From positions 1,764,249 through 1,828,248 of the forward strand of contig NZ_CP012074.1 in assembly GCF_001262015.1 (NCBI RefSeq): 64,000 nucleotides of DNA, read 5' to 3'. The notes beneath the pieces are model-generated. The model saw only the letters and a list, made by a program, of their open reading frames with translations, was not told where the DNA came from and made no database searches. The DNA is from Prevotella fusca JCM 17724 (GTDB lineage Bacteria; Bacteroidota; Bacteroidia; Bacteroidales; Bacteroidaceae). Shown piece after piece: positions 9,036 to 16,689 of the stretch; the stretch's first letter is position 1, and each line of letters opens with the position of its first letter. The translations under genes were made by a program, and so were the position numbers.

Positions 9036-10334
9036 ATGAAGAACTTTGTAGAAGAACTCCGTTGGCGTGGTATGCTGGCTCAGATGATGCCGGGTACAGA
9101 GGAAATGCTTCAGAAAGAAATGGTTTCAGCTTACTTGGGTACTGACCCTACAGCTGACTCTTTGCACATCGGACACCTTTGTGGTATCATGATGTTGCGC
9201 CATTTGCAGCGTTGCGGACACAAACCTTACCTCCTTGTGGGTGGTGCTACAGGTATGATTGGTGACCCTTCAGGTAAGAGTCAGGAGCGTAACCTGCTTG
9301 ATGCGGAAACACTTTATCATAACCAGGAGGCTATCAAGAAGCAGGTAAGCAAGTTCCTTGACTTCGATGGCAACGAGCCTAACAAGGCTGAGATGGTGAA
9401 TAACTACGATTGGATGAAGGACTTTACATTCCTTGACTTCGCTCGGTTGGTTGGTAAGCACATCACTGTCAACTATATGATGGCTAAGGACAGTGTGAAG
9501 AAGCGTCTTAGTGGTGAGGCTCGTGACGGACTTAGCTTTACTGAGTTCACTTATCAGCTCCTGCAGGGCTACGACTTCCTCTATCTCTATGATAAGTTCG
9601 GTGTGAAGTTACAGCTGGGTGGTAATGACCAGTGGGGTAATATGACTACTGGTACAGAACTTATCCGTCGTACTTTAAGCAACGAAGCTGAGGCATATTG
9701 CCTTACTTGTCCATTGATTACAAAGGCAGATGGTAAGAAGTTCGGTAAGACAGAAAGCGGTAATATCTGGCTCGATCGTAACCGTACTACACCATACGCT
9801 TTCTATCAGTTCTGGCTGAATGTCAGTGATGATGATGCCGAGAAGTATATCAAGATCTTCACTTCTTTGGAGAAGGATGTCATTGATAGTCTCGTTGAAG
9901 AGCACCGTCAGGACCCAGGTCGTCGTACGCTTCAGTACCGTCTTGCAGAGGAGGTTACCCGTATGGTTCACTCACAGGAAGACCTCGATATGGCGATTGC
10001 AGCCTCTAACATCCTCTTTGGCAAGAGTACAAAGGAAAACTTGCTGCAGTTGGATGAGCAGACTTTCGCTGACGTGTTCAAGGATGTACCACATTATGAA
10101 GTATCAAAGGATGTTCTTGGTCAGCCCGCAGTTGATGTCTTCAATCAGGAAGGTATGCAGATTTTCCCAAGCAAGAGTGAGATGCGTAAGCTCGTAAAGG
10201 GCGGTGGCGTTGCACTCAACAAGGAGAAACTCGCAGCTTTCGACCAGCCTGTAACAGCCGAGGACCTTATTGATGGTAAGTATCTCCTTGTACAGAAGGG
10301 TAAGAAGAACTACTCTCTGATTATTGTAAAATAA
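9036..10334 (+). CDS. tyrS: Tyrosyl-tRNA synthetase
   Basis: A 432-residue class I aminoacyl-tRNA synthetase. The HIGH signature is at residues 44-47, the tyrosine-binding block [20 protein letters not shown] with GGNDQWGN lies near 175-202, and KFGKT at 235-239 takes the place of KMSKS, as in bacterial TyrRS. The C-terminal 70 residues fit an S4 RNA-binding domain. It closes the metK-to-tyrS run and is followed by a strong hairpin terminator. Confidence 0.97.
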   Translation: MKNFVEELRWRGMLAQMMPGTEEMLQKEMVSAYLGTDPTADSLHIGHLCGIMMLRHLQRCGHKPYLLVGGATGMIGDPSGKSQERNLLDAETLYHNQEAIKKQVSKFLDFDGNEPNKAEMVNNYDWMKDFTFLDFARLVGKHITVNYMMAKDSVKKRLSGEARDGLSFTEFTYQLLQGYDFLYLYDKFGVKLQLGGNDQWGNMTTGTELIRRTLSNEAEAYCLTCPLITKADGKKFGKTESGNIWLDRNRTTPYAFYQFWLNVSDDDAEKYIKIFTSLEKDVIDSLVEEHRQDPGRRTLQYRLAEEVTRMVHSQEDLDMAIAASNILFGKSTKENLLQLDEQTFADVFKDVPHYEVSKDVLGQPAVDVFNQEGMQIFPSKSEMRKLVKGGGVALNKEKLAAFDQPVTAEDLIDGKYLLVQKGKKNYSLIIVK

Positions 10335-10362
10335 GCCTTCAGGCTTATACTATATAACTATG

Positions 10363-10404
10363 AAAAAGCCTTACTGCGCCCGTTGCGGTGCTGCAAGGCT
10401 TTTT
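10363..10404 (+). terminator. Rho-independent terminator after tyrS
   Basis: Stem AAAAAGCCTT (10363-10372) pairs with AAGGCTTTTT (10395-10404) across a GC-rich loop. It lies 29 bp after the tyrS stop. Confidence 0.8.
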
Positions 10405-10460
10405 GATTAACCACTCCCATTGAATTTATCAGGATATTCAAGGACCTAAAAAGATTCATT

Positions 10461-11687
10461 ATGAAGAAAATCTTCCTTCTTTTACAGCTGGCATTGCTTG
10501 TTCTTTTTGCCTCTTGTAGCAGTGATGTCCCACTACCATACCCTACACCACAGCCTCCTACCGAGGCAGAGAACACAATCTTTGTCTATATGCCGTGGTC
10601 AGGTAGTCCCGGTAGTCTCTATCCTTTCTTCCAAAAGAATCTGACAGACATCAAGCAGGCGGTTGAGTCTCAGGGAGGATTAGGTGATAAACATCTGATT
10701 GTATTCATCTCTGATTCACCTTCAAAAGGTTCGCTGATAAATGTCAAGTATCAGCAGGGACGTTGTGTGGATGATACGGTAGCTGTATTCAATAATACGC
10801 TTGCCAGCCAACAGTTGAACTCAGCTAACTGGATAACCACAGTACTGAAACGTGTACAGGCTTATGCACCGGCTCGCAGCTATTCAATGATAGTGGGCTG
10901 TCATGGTATGGGTTGGATCCCCGGCAACTCTGGGACACGCAGGCGTTACACCACTTCCGCTTTCAGAAGACGTGATGTAGAACGCCTCCCTTTGACCCGC
11001 TGGTTCGGTGGTGATACTTACAAGACCGACATCTCCACCTTTGATAAAGGTATCGAACAGTCAGGTATCGGCAAGATGCAGTATATTCTTTTTGATGACT
11101 GCTATATGTCAACCATCGAGGTGGCTTATGAGCTCCGTCACAGTGCAAAGCATATCATAGCCTGTCCTACAGAGATTATGGCGCACGGTATGCCTTACGA
11201 CCTCCTGTGGACAGAACTCTCAAAGAGCAGTCCTGACTATGGAAGTATCTGCGATACATTCTATAATTTCTACATCAGCTATTCTTATCCTTACGGAACA
11301 ATCGGTGTTATTGACTGTTCGCAGATTGACGGGATGGTCGATATCATGAAGTCAATCAACCATTCTGGTAATCTTGTAAGCGTATCAGAGGATGATGTGC
11401 AGATTATGGATGGTTACCAGCCTGCCATGTTCTTCGATATGGGTGATTATGTACGCAAGATAGCGAAAAATGAAACAGCCCTGTTAGCTCGTTTCGAGCG
11501 TCAGCTCAGTCTGCTCGTACCGTATAAGCGTAATACCCCGTCGTTCTTTACGGAAGTGAGAAGCCCGGGTGTCGGTGACGTCCTGCCTATAAACACTTAC
11601 TCGGGCATAACCATCTCCGACCTTTCAAGTAATACGATGGTGAAAAAAGTATTGGCATACAGCCCATATTATAAGGCTACGCATTAA
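10461..11687 (+). CDS. Clostripain-family (C11) cysteine peptidase lipoprotein
   Basis: A 408-residue predicted lipoprotein (lipobox FASC, Cys19) with a caspase-like C11 fold. The catalytic histidine is in VGCHGMGW (His148) and the catalytic cysteine in YILFDDCYMSTIEVAYELR (Cys214), the order and spacing expected for clostripain-like peptidases. These enzymes cleave after Arg/Lys. The lipid anchor and likely outer-membrane location suggest degradation of host or neighbour proteins, but this is inference. A Pro-rich linker follows the lipidated cysteine. No partner gene is adjacent, and it is convergent with the FMN oxidase gene. It has its own promoter region after the tyrS terminator. Confidence 0.85.
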   Translation: MKKIFLLLQLALLVLFASCSSDVPLPYPTPQPPTEAENTIFVYMPWSGSPGSLYPFFQKNLTDIKQAVESQGGLGDKHLIVFISDSPSKGSLINVKYQQGRCVDDTVAVFNNTLASQQLNSANWITTVLKRVQAYAPARSYSMIVGCHGMGWIPGNSGTRRRYTTSAFRRRDVERLPLTRWFGGDTYKTDISTFDKGIEQSGIGKMQYILFDDCYMSTIEVAYELRHSAKHIIACPTEIMAHGMPYDLLWTELSKSSPDYGSICDTFYNFYISYSYPYGTIGVIDCSQIDGMVDIMKSINHSGNLVSVSEDDVQIMDGYQPAMFFDMGDYVRKIAKNETALLARFERQLSLLVPYKRNTPSFFTEVRSPGVGDVLPINTYSGITISDLSSNTMVKKVLAYSPYYKATH

Positions 11688-11711
11688 GAGAATATGAATC
11701 TTGAAGAATAA

Positions 11712-11775
11712 GGTTAAGCTACCTAAACTGATGATAATAGTAAAGCTATATGAAGATAGTATAGGTAGCTAAACC
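11712..11775. terminator. Long inverted repeat between convergent genes
   Basis: GGTTAAGCTACCTA at 11712 pairs with TAGGTAGCTAAACC ending at 11775 with one mismatch, and the AT-rich interior can also partly pair. It lies between the clostripain gene and the minus-strand oxidase gene and could serve as a bidirectional terminator, although no long T tract follows. Confidence 0.5.
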
Positions 11776-11783
11776 TGTAAGGA

Positions 11784-12734
11784 TTAAATATAAAGCACAG
11801 ACGCATCGAATGAACGAGTATCTTTCACGCAGGTGTACATCATCAGCTCTGAAAGTTGCTCGTTCATTTTTTGTACCTTTTCCTCAACTCCTTCTGCTCC
11901 TTGCTGCAGCAATGGCTTTAGAATTCCTCTGCCCACTGACACTGCATCAGCTCCCAATGCCAGTGCCTTATAGGCGTCATAGCCGCTATCAATACCACAG
12001 TCAACGAAGATGGCGATACCGCTTCCCTCCAATGCTGCCTTAATCTTAGGCAGAACCATCAGCGGCGCAACACCGAAAGGAATACGACCGTGGTGATGGG
12101 AGATAACAATAGCAGCACAGCCCGCCTCCTTACACTTCACGGCATCCTGCACGGATAGCACGCCTTTGGCTACGAATGGCACGTTGCCGGCTGCCTTTAC
12201 GTATTCTTTTAGATCCGAAAGCATTACAGGTCCGAGTGGAATACCATCCACAACGTCATATCGTCCGTCTGTTCCCGGGACATGGTCAACATCTACGCCG
12301 ACAGCTATCGCACCGTGTTTGATAGCAAACTGAATCTCATCCAGAATAATACTATGGTCAGCAAATGGCTTAATGATTCTCACTGTGCTTGCTCCTTCAG
12401 CTGCAATCTCAGCATACTCTTCGTTGGGTTCCATACCTACCCAGTTCACAGTGTTCAGCTTCTTAGCTGCCCGTGCATATTCCAGCATCGGTTTCTTGCC
12501 ATCTTTCAGCACCTTATTCAGGTGTGAGAAGGCTGGCATCATAATCGGTGAATCGAACTCTTCACCAAAGATAACTGTCTTCAATGTTGGCTCAACGGCA
12601 TCAATAACACGCATCTCAACATGGATGGAATCCAGGTAATTGCGGTTAAATACGTTTGCGTCGTCTGCTTTGCCGCTTGTTACGGGTATCATTCCCGCTG
12701 GCCCTGGCCACGGACTCTTTATGTTATCGTTCAT
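11784..12734 (-). CDS. FMN-dependent alpha-hydroxy-acid oxidase/dehydrogenase
   Basis: A 316-residue TIM-barrel flavoprotein. Family landmarks include SPIMMPAFSHLNKVL (FMN-binding N-terminus), PFVAKGVLSVQDA, the catalytic-histidine region VISHHHGR with the substrate-binding arginine, IFVDCGIDSGYDAYKALALG and GADAVSVGRG (phosphate grip). Such enzymes oxidise 2-hydroxyacids such as lactate or glycolate, or act as isopentenyl-diphosphate isomerase type 2 relatives; the exact substrate cannot be read from sequence. It is slightly shorter than typical lactate oxidases (about 350-380 residues). The AEC transporter gene lies 37 bp upstream on the same strand, so an organic-acid link is possible. Confidence 0.82.
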   Translation of the reverse strand: MNDNIKSPWPGPAGMIPVTSGKADDANVFNRNYLDSIHVEMRVIDAVEPTLKTVIFGEEFDSPIMMPAFSHLNKVLKDGKKPMLEYARAAKKLNTVNWVGMEPNEEYAEIAAEGASTVRIIKPFADHSIILDEIQFAIKHGAIAVGVDVDHVPGTDGRYDVVDGIPLGPVMLSDLKEYVKAAGNVPFVAKGVLSVQDAVKCKEAGCAAIVISHHHGRIPFGVAPLMVLPKIKAALEGSGIAIFVDCGIDSGYDAYKALALGADAVSVGRGILKPLLQQGAEGVEEKVQKMNEQLSELMMYTCVKDTRSFDASVLYI

Positions 12735-12771
12735 ATTTACTTATTTTTTACTCCTTAACTCTAAAAACCTT

Positions 12772-13707
12772 CTATATCAATAGTAATGTAATCAACGTAT
12801 ATACTACCATCGCCACAGCAATGAAGATAGAGATAAAAGCCGACATAAAGCTCTCGTCGTCCTCATCTTTACAAAGACTTTCTATCTGCAGTGGTACAGG
12901 GAATCCTGTCGGACAGGCAAAGTAGAGTAGTACTCCCACAAGGAATATCTTTACAGCCATTAGTTCTGGGAACAGAAGGAAGAATGCTGCAACGATAGCT
13001 CCACACAGCACGAGGCGCACCACCGTCAATGCAAGAAGCGGCTTGAGCTGTGCTGTTCGCAGATGGAAACCATAGCCGAGTGTGAAGAGAATAATACTTG
13101 CTATCGGTGCCATTGCTATATCCATCGTACCGTCATACACCCTGTGGATGTCATTCTCTGTCAGCCATTGGTACAACCCCGACAGATTTACGAGAATGCC
13201 TACGATAACGGCGATGATGAATGGTGCAGTAATGATTCGTTTTGCCAGTGGCAGAAAAGCCACATCTTTAGCCGTCTGGCGGGTGACAAGTGCCGGAACA
13301 AGTCCGAAATTTATGAGGATTCCAGCCACGTCAAAGGTGATGATATTCACAGCGTGCTCTGCTCCTACAAGTGCAATATAAAGCGGAAGGGCAACGCTGC
13401 CGCCCTCACAGGTCATCAGCAGAAAGGGTGCCAGTCGGGCATAACGTCCGCTGACGGGCTTTGCGATACTCTTACCTATCAGATAGACAAGAATCCACGC
13501 TGCATCCAGAAAGAGAATCTCATAAATGAAATTCGTGGACAGTTCAGCTTTCACAAGGACGTGAAAGACTAATAGCGGAAAAAGAATATTGAATACTAAC
13601 GACTTTGCCCCTTCGTTCTGTCCTTCTGTTACCCAGCCTCTTCTGTGGCTCAACCAGCCAAGGAACATCATGAAGAAGACAGGAAAAAGGATTTCTATTG
13701 CTTGCAT
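12772..13707 (-). CDS. AEC-family (auxin efflux carrier-like) transporter
   Basis: A 311-residue integral membrane protein with about ten hydrophobic helices in two groups of five, separated by a short charged loop near LPLAKR. The segment PLYIALVGAEHAVNIITFDVAG and the late CPTGFPVPLQIESL resemble the paired unwound-helix motifs of AEC permeases. Bacterial members move small organic anions such as malate or malonate. The FMN-dependent hydroxyacid oxidase gene follows 37 bp downstream, so import or export of a hydroxyacid is a reasonable guess but is not shown. Confidence 0.85.
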   Translation of the reverse strand: MQAIEILFPVFFMMFLGWLSHRRGWVTEGQNEGAKSLVFNILFPLLVFHVLVKAELSTNFIYEILFLDAAWILVYLIGKSIAKPVSGRYARLAPFLLMTCEGGSVALPLYIALVGAEHAVNIITFDVAGILINFGLVPALVTRQTAKDVAFLPLAKRIITAPFIIAVIVGILVNLSGLYQWLTENDIHRVYDGTMDIAMAPIASIILFTLGYGFHLRTAQLKPLLALTVVRLVLCGAIVAAFFLLFPELMAVKIFLVGVLLYFACPTGFPVPLQIESLCKDEDDESFMSAFISIFIAVAMVVYTLITLLLI

Positions 13708-13803
13708 CTATTTGTTGAATTTATCTTATTTGTATTTGTTACAATGTACAAATGTAGGTAAAAAGGATGATATAGGCAAATGAATAGAGGGAATTTAAAT
13801 AAA

Positions 13804-13844
13804 CAGCCTCACCCCCAACCCCTCTCCAAAAGGAGAGGGGAGTA
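13804..13844. repeat. Family D GC-rich palindrome, intergenic copy
   Basis: A C-rich arm with CCCCTCTCC followed by AAAA and GGAGAGGGGAGT forms a hairpin. Related CTCC/GGAGGGGAGTG palindromes occur at about 62448-62475 and, in the opposite orientation, inside ribD at 41988-42033. Confidence 0.7.
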
Positions 13845-13925
13845 ATTACCGAGAAGAGTAATCGTAACTCGCTTTGAGCGTAAGTTGCTTCTATACTAAC
13901 AACATATTGTAAGGTGATTAACCCT

Positions 13926-14008
13926 CCGCACTATTGGTGTTTAGCATCCGCACCATTGGTGTTTGCCGTTCGCACCATTGGTGTTTACCAACAACACGAT
14001 GTTAAATA
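13926..14008. repeat. Family C 22-bp phased array, copy 1
   Basis: Units starting at 13926, 13948, 13970 and 13992 are exactly 22 bp apart. Their cores are CACTATTGGTGTTT, CACCATTGGTGTTT, CACCATTGGTGTTT and the degenerate ACACGATGTTAAAT. The palindromic centre is ACCATTGGT. Confidence 0.85.
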
Positions 14009-14138
14009 ATAGCTTGCAATGATACTAAGAGGATGTTGTTGGAATACAAAACTGGCACAGCTTGTTCCTGCCGTGCCAGTTGTTGGGGATAAAAGAGGTT
14101 GTCTTTGAATGCGTTTCTTTGCAAAAAGAGTTTACGGT

Positions 14139-15368
14139 TTATTGTGTTGTAATCGTAAAAACCTTTGTTTCGTGGGGTTGCAAAGTGCCCTGCCAAGCCT
14201 TATGCTGACGTGTAGTCTTGTGTTCCCATACGTCTCTGAAACTGTATTCTTTCGCATTGCCGATGATTGAAAGTGGTAACTGGACAGGCTGCGGAGTGTT
14301 TGAAGGGTTAATGATGGCAAGTGCCTGACGGTTACCGCTCAGTTGACGGAGGTAAATACGGCACGCACCGGGGAAGTCTATTCTGTGGGCTGCCTCGCCG
14401 AGTGCATCCTGGTTGATGGCAATAATCTCCTTGTTGAGGAGGATGTGGCGTGTCGCCTCGTTCTCATTAAGGATGTCGTGACTCATCGCCAGTGGTGAGG
14501 CGAACATACACCACATAGACATCTGTGTCTGATATTCAGAGTATGTACAGCCTACGCCACCCAAATCACTCGAAGGTCCGCCCTTTCCGTCAAGACCAAC
14601 AACGAGCATATCCATGTCAAGCCAGTGACCTGGTCCGGCGTATTTATAGAGTGGCTCGGTAATGTCGATGATATCAATGATACCCATACCGCCCTGCTTC
14701 ACGATGTCTTTCCACATATCACGCACGTCATAGCTCACACGCCAGAGCGAACCACCAGCCTGACGTGCCCACAGTTCCGGGTTCAGCTGTCCCCATTCGC
14801 AGACACCGAGGGCAATCTTACGCCCTGACTTCTGCAGTGCATCCGCCATCTTCTTGTAGCGTTTGTGGGCAACGGCACTGTCAGAAGGGGCGTGGCAGTA
14901 GTCGTACTTCAGATAGTCTATACCCCATTGTGCAAAGGTCTTGGCATCTTGTTCTTCAAACTTGTAGCTGGCGGTGTAGCCGGCGCAGGTGAGATGGGCA
15001 GCATCAGAGTAGATTCCGAGCAGCAAACCCTTTGAGTGAACATAGTCTGCGAGTGCCTTCATTCCGCTTGGGAACTTCTTTGGGTCAGGTAGGATGTTGT
15101 TACGTTTGTCACGTCCTCCCTGCCACCCGTCATCAATGAAGATGTATTTATATCCTGCCTCTGCATAGCCGTCAGCTGCCATCTTGTCGGCAATTTGTCG
15201 GATAAGCTGTTCGTTAATGTCCTCCTTGTATTTGTTCCAGGTCATAAAACCCATAGGAGGGGTTAGTGCCAGTGAGTCACGTTTGGTCGCTGTCGTGTTC
15301 AGCGATGCCAGCAGAAAGGCTGCAATGAACAGGAGTGATTTACGAAGTTTGAGTAATTGAAAAGTCAT
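14139..15368 (-). CDS. Glycoside hydrolase family 27 alpha-galactosidase, secreted
   Basis: A 409-residue GH27 enzyme with an N-terminal signal (hydrophobic residues about 11-24). PPMGFMTWNKYK, FIDDGWQGGRD and YLKYDYC are family signatures. Asp156 in YDYC is the expected nucleophile and Asp214 in WRVSYDVRDMW the expected acid/base. Substrates are terminal alpha-galactosides such as raffinose-type sugars or glycan caps; GH27 also contains alpha-N-acetylgalactosaminidases and beta-L-arabinopyranosidases. A C-terminal beta-sandwich of about 80 residues closes the protein. It stands alone, with no SusC/D pair nearby, and lies just downstream of tRNA-Gln on the same strand. Confidence 0.9.
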   Translation of the reverse strand: MTFQLLKLRKSLLFIAAFLLASLNTTATKRDSLALTPPMGFMTWNKYKEDINEQLIRQIADKMAADGYAEAGYKYIFIDDGWQGGRDKRNNILPDPKKFPSGMKALADYVHSKGLLLGIYSDAAHLTCAGYTASYKFEEQDAKTFAQWGIDYLKYDYCHAPSDSAVAHKRYKKMADALQKSGRKIALGVCEWGQLNPELWARQAGGSLWRVSYDVRDMWKDIVKQGGMGIIDIIDITEPLYKYAGPGHWLDMDMLVVGLDGKGGPSSDLGGVGCTYSEYQTQMSMWCMFASPLAMSHDILNENEATRHILLNKEIIAINQDALGEAAHRIDFPGACRIYLRQLSGNRQALAIINPSNTPQPVQLPLSIIGNAKEYSFRDVWEHKTTRQHKAWQGTLQPHETKVFTITTQ

Positions 15369-15401
15369 AATTATAATAGTTTAGGAATTAGCTTAAACCC
15401 A

Positions 15402-15436
15402 AAAATCCGCAGAATCATTAAGAATCCGCGGATTTT
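15402..15436 (-). terminator. Hairpin after tRNA-Gln
   Basis: AAAATCCGC (15402-15410) pairs with GCGGATTTT (15428-15436). Read on the minus strand it follows the tRNA by a few bases and ends in a T run, as a factor-independent terminator would. Confidence 0.75.
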
Positions 15437-15441
15437 CTGTG

Positions 15442-15512
15442 TTGTCCCAGGCGGATTCGAACCACCACTGACAGAACCAAAAACTGTAGTGCTACCATTA
15501 CACCATAGGACA
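15442..15512 (-). tRNA. tRNA-Gln (anticodon TTG)
   Basis: On the minus strand, TGTCCTA pairs with TGGGACA as acceptor stem, followed by discriminator A. The D arm is GTGT/GCAC, the T loop is GGTTCGAATCC, and the anticodon loop TTTTGGT reads TTG. The last anticodon stem pair is a T-T mismatch. CCA is not encoded. Confidence 0.93.
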
Positions 15513-15643
15513 ATCGTGGGTGCAAAGGTAGTGTTTTTTAGTCTAATGCCCAAATTTTGGTGTATAATTTTGCGCATCTGCCGTCATTGTGCAGTAAATA
15601 TGCTCGTAATACTTTCGGTTCGCTTGATATTTCTTCCTGTCTG

Positions 15644-15675
15644 CTTGGAATTGATGTGAGAAAGTGTTATCTTTG
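15644..15675 (+). promoter_or_regulatory. Promoter of the membrane-anchored regulator gene
   Basis: TATCTTTG at 15668-15675 matches the -7 consensus, with CTTGG at 15644-15648 about 19 bp upstream as a -33 box. It is 49 bp before the chosen start codon at 15725. Confidence 0.55.
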
Positions 15676-15724
15676 CAGTTGTATATTATTCGGAATATTC
15701 CGTGACATCGTGTCGCATGAGCCT

Positions 15725-16489
15725 ATGAAACCTATATCGTCAGTTATTATCTTTTTGTTACTCGTCTGCTCGGCAGTATGGGCAAGTCTTGACAGTTATT
15801 ACTGTGCAGAAACAGCTATTGTTCAGGATATGAACCAGGCTTTGTCGAAGACGCTCGCACAGAAGCGTGAGGCGTGGATAACGCCCGATACGATACAAAG
15901 TTATCGGCAGCATTTGCAGATAGCCGACCTTAAAAACTGTTCGTTCGTGTCTTATGCCTTGGGTGAAGACAGTCATTCGCTGTGCAGCAGGCAGATGAAG
16001 TGGGCGTCAGGTAGTCACTTGCTTACATTCCAGAGTTATGCTGACTGTTCCTTTGCTACGGTATGGGGATTGTCAGACCAGCGTCTGCCGCTTGCTTTCC
16101 TGTTGTTGGCAATGGTTTGGATGGCAGTATCTGTCGTTTATATCCGTCGTCACCGTGCGGGTCGTTTCGTTTTAGGCAGGATGGTATATGCCACTTCTGA
16201 CCATAGTTTCCGTGACTGGCATGGGGAAAAGATTGCCTTTACACCGATGCAACAGCAGCTGATGGAGCTATTTGTCAATGCAACTGATCATAAGCTGTCG
16301 AAGGCTGTTATCTGCGAAACACTTTGGCCTAAGAAACCCGATGCAAGCGAAACACTCTACACACTTATCCGTCGTCTGAAGCCCATTGTTAGTGAACGTT
16401 GCGGATTGAAGATTGTGGCTGATAGGGGTGATGGGTATCGACTTACTTCTGATTCGTCATCAAAGAAGATATTGGATAGCCTTTCTTAA
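15725..16489 (+). CDS. Membrane-anchored winged-helix transcriptional regulator (ToxR-like layout)
   Basis: A 254-residue protein with two hydrophobic helices (about residues 5-22 and 121-140), a periplasmic segment between them with several cysteines (72, 87 and 108), and a cytoplasmic C-terminal OmpR/PhoB-type winged helix (about 170-241: FTPMQQQLMELF, KAVICETLWP, LYTLIRRLKP, then DRGDGYRL). This is a one-component design in which a membrane protein senses the envelope and binds DNA directly. I chose the ATG at 15725: the frame is open further upstream, but that part overlaps the promoter and is Cys-rich and unlike a signal. The outer-membrane protein gene starts 200 bp downstream on the same strand and is a natural target candidate. 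Confidence 0.8.
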   Translation: MKPISSVIIFLLLVCSAVWASLDSYYCAETAIVQDMNQALSKTLAQKREAWITPDTIQSYRQHLQIADLKNCSFVSYALGEDSHSLCSRQMKWASGSHLLTFQSYADCSFATVWGLSDQRLPLAFLLLAMVWMAVSVVYIRRHRAGRFVLGRMVYATSDHSFRDWHGEKIAFTPMQQQLMELFVNATDHKLSKAVICETLWPKKPDASETLYTLIRRLKPIVSERCGLKIVADRGDGYRLTSDSSSKKILDSLS

Positions 16490-16639
16490 AGGAGAAGAAT
16501 GTACCTTTGAAATATAAATCCTAACCTTTCTCTATAGAAATATTATGCCTGACAAGGGGTTGGCAGGTTGGTATTGTCGTGCTTTTTCTTGACTATCAAA
16601 CTTCAATTTGCTATTGTCAGTTAATTGTCAGTGACTATT

Positions 16640-16671
16640 TTTGCCTTGAAAGTGACTGAATTCTATCTTTG
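16640..16671 (+). promoter_or_regulatory. Promoter of the outer-membrane beta-barrel gene
   Basis: TATCTTTG at 16664-16671 with TTTG at 16640-16643, 20 bp apart, matches the Bacteroidota consensus at both boxes. The start codon at 16690 is 18 bp after the -7 box, giving a very short leader. Confidence 0.7.
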
Positions 16672-16689
16672 CATCAAAAAACAAAGACT

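Larger units (their letters stand above)
13708..14138. other. Intergenic region with family D palindrome and family C array
   Basis: No gene is seen. The region holds a GC-rich palindromic element near 13804-13844, a family C array at 13926-14008, and AT-rich DNA between GH27 and the AEC transporter gene. Confidence 0.6.

Noticed and set aside
15357..15659. Frames on both strands across tRNA-Gln
   Set aside because: GGFEPPLTEPKTVVLPLHHR-type and WCNGSTTVFG-type text are translations of the tRNA-Gln gene.
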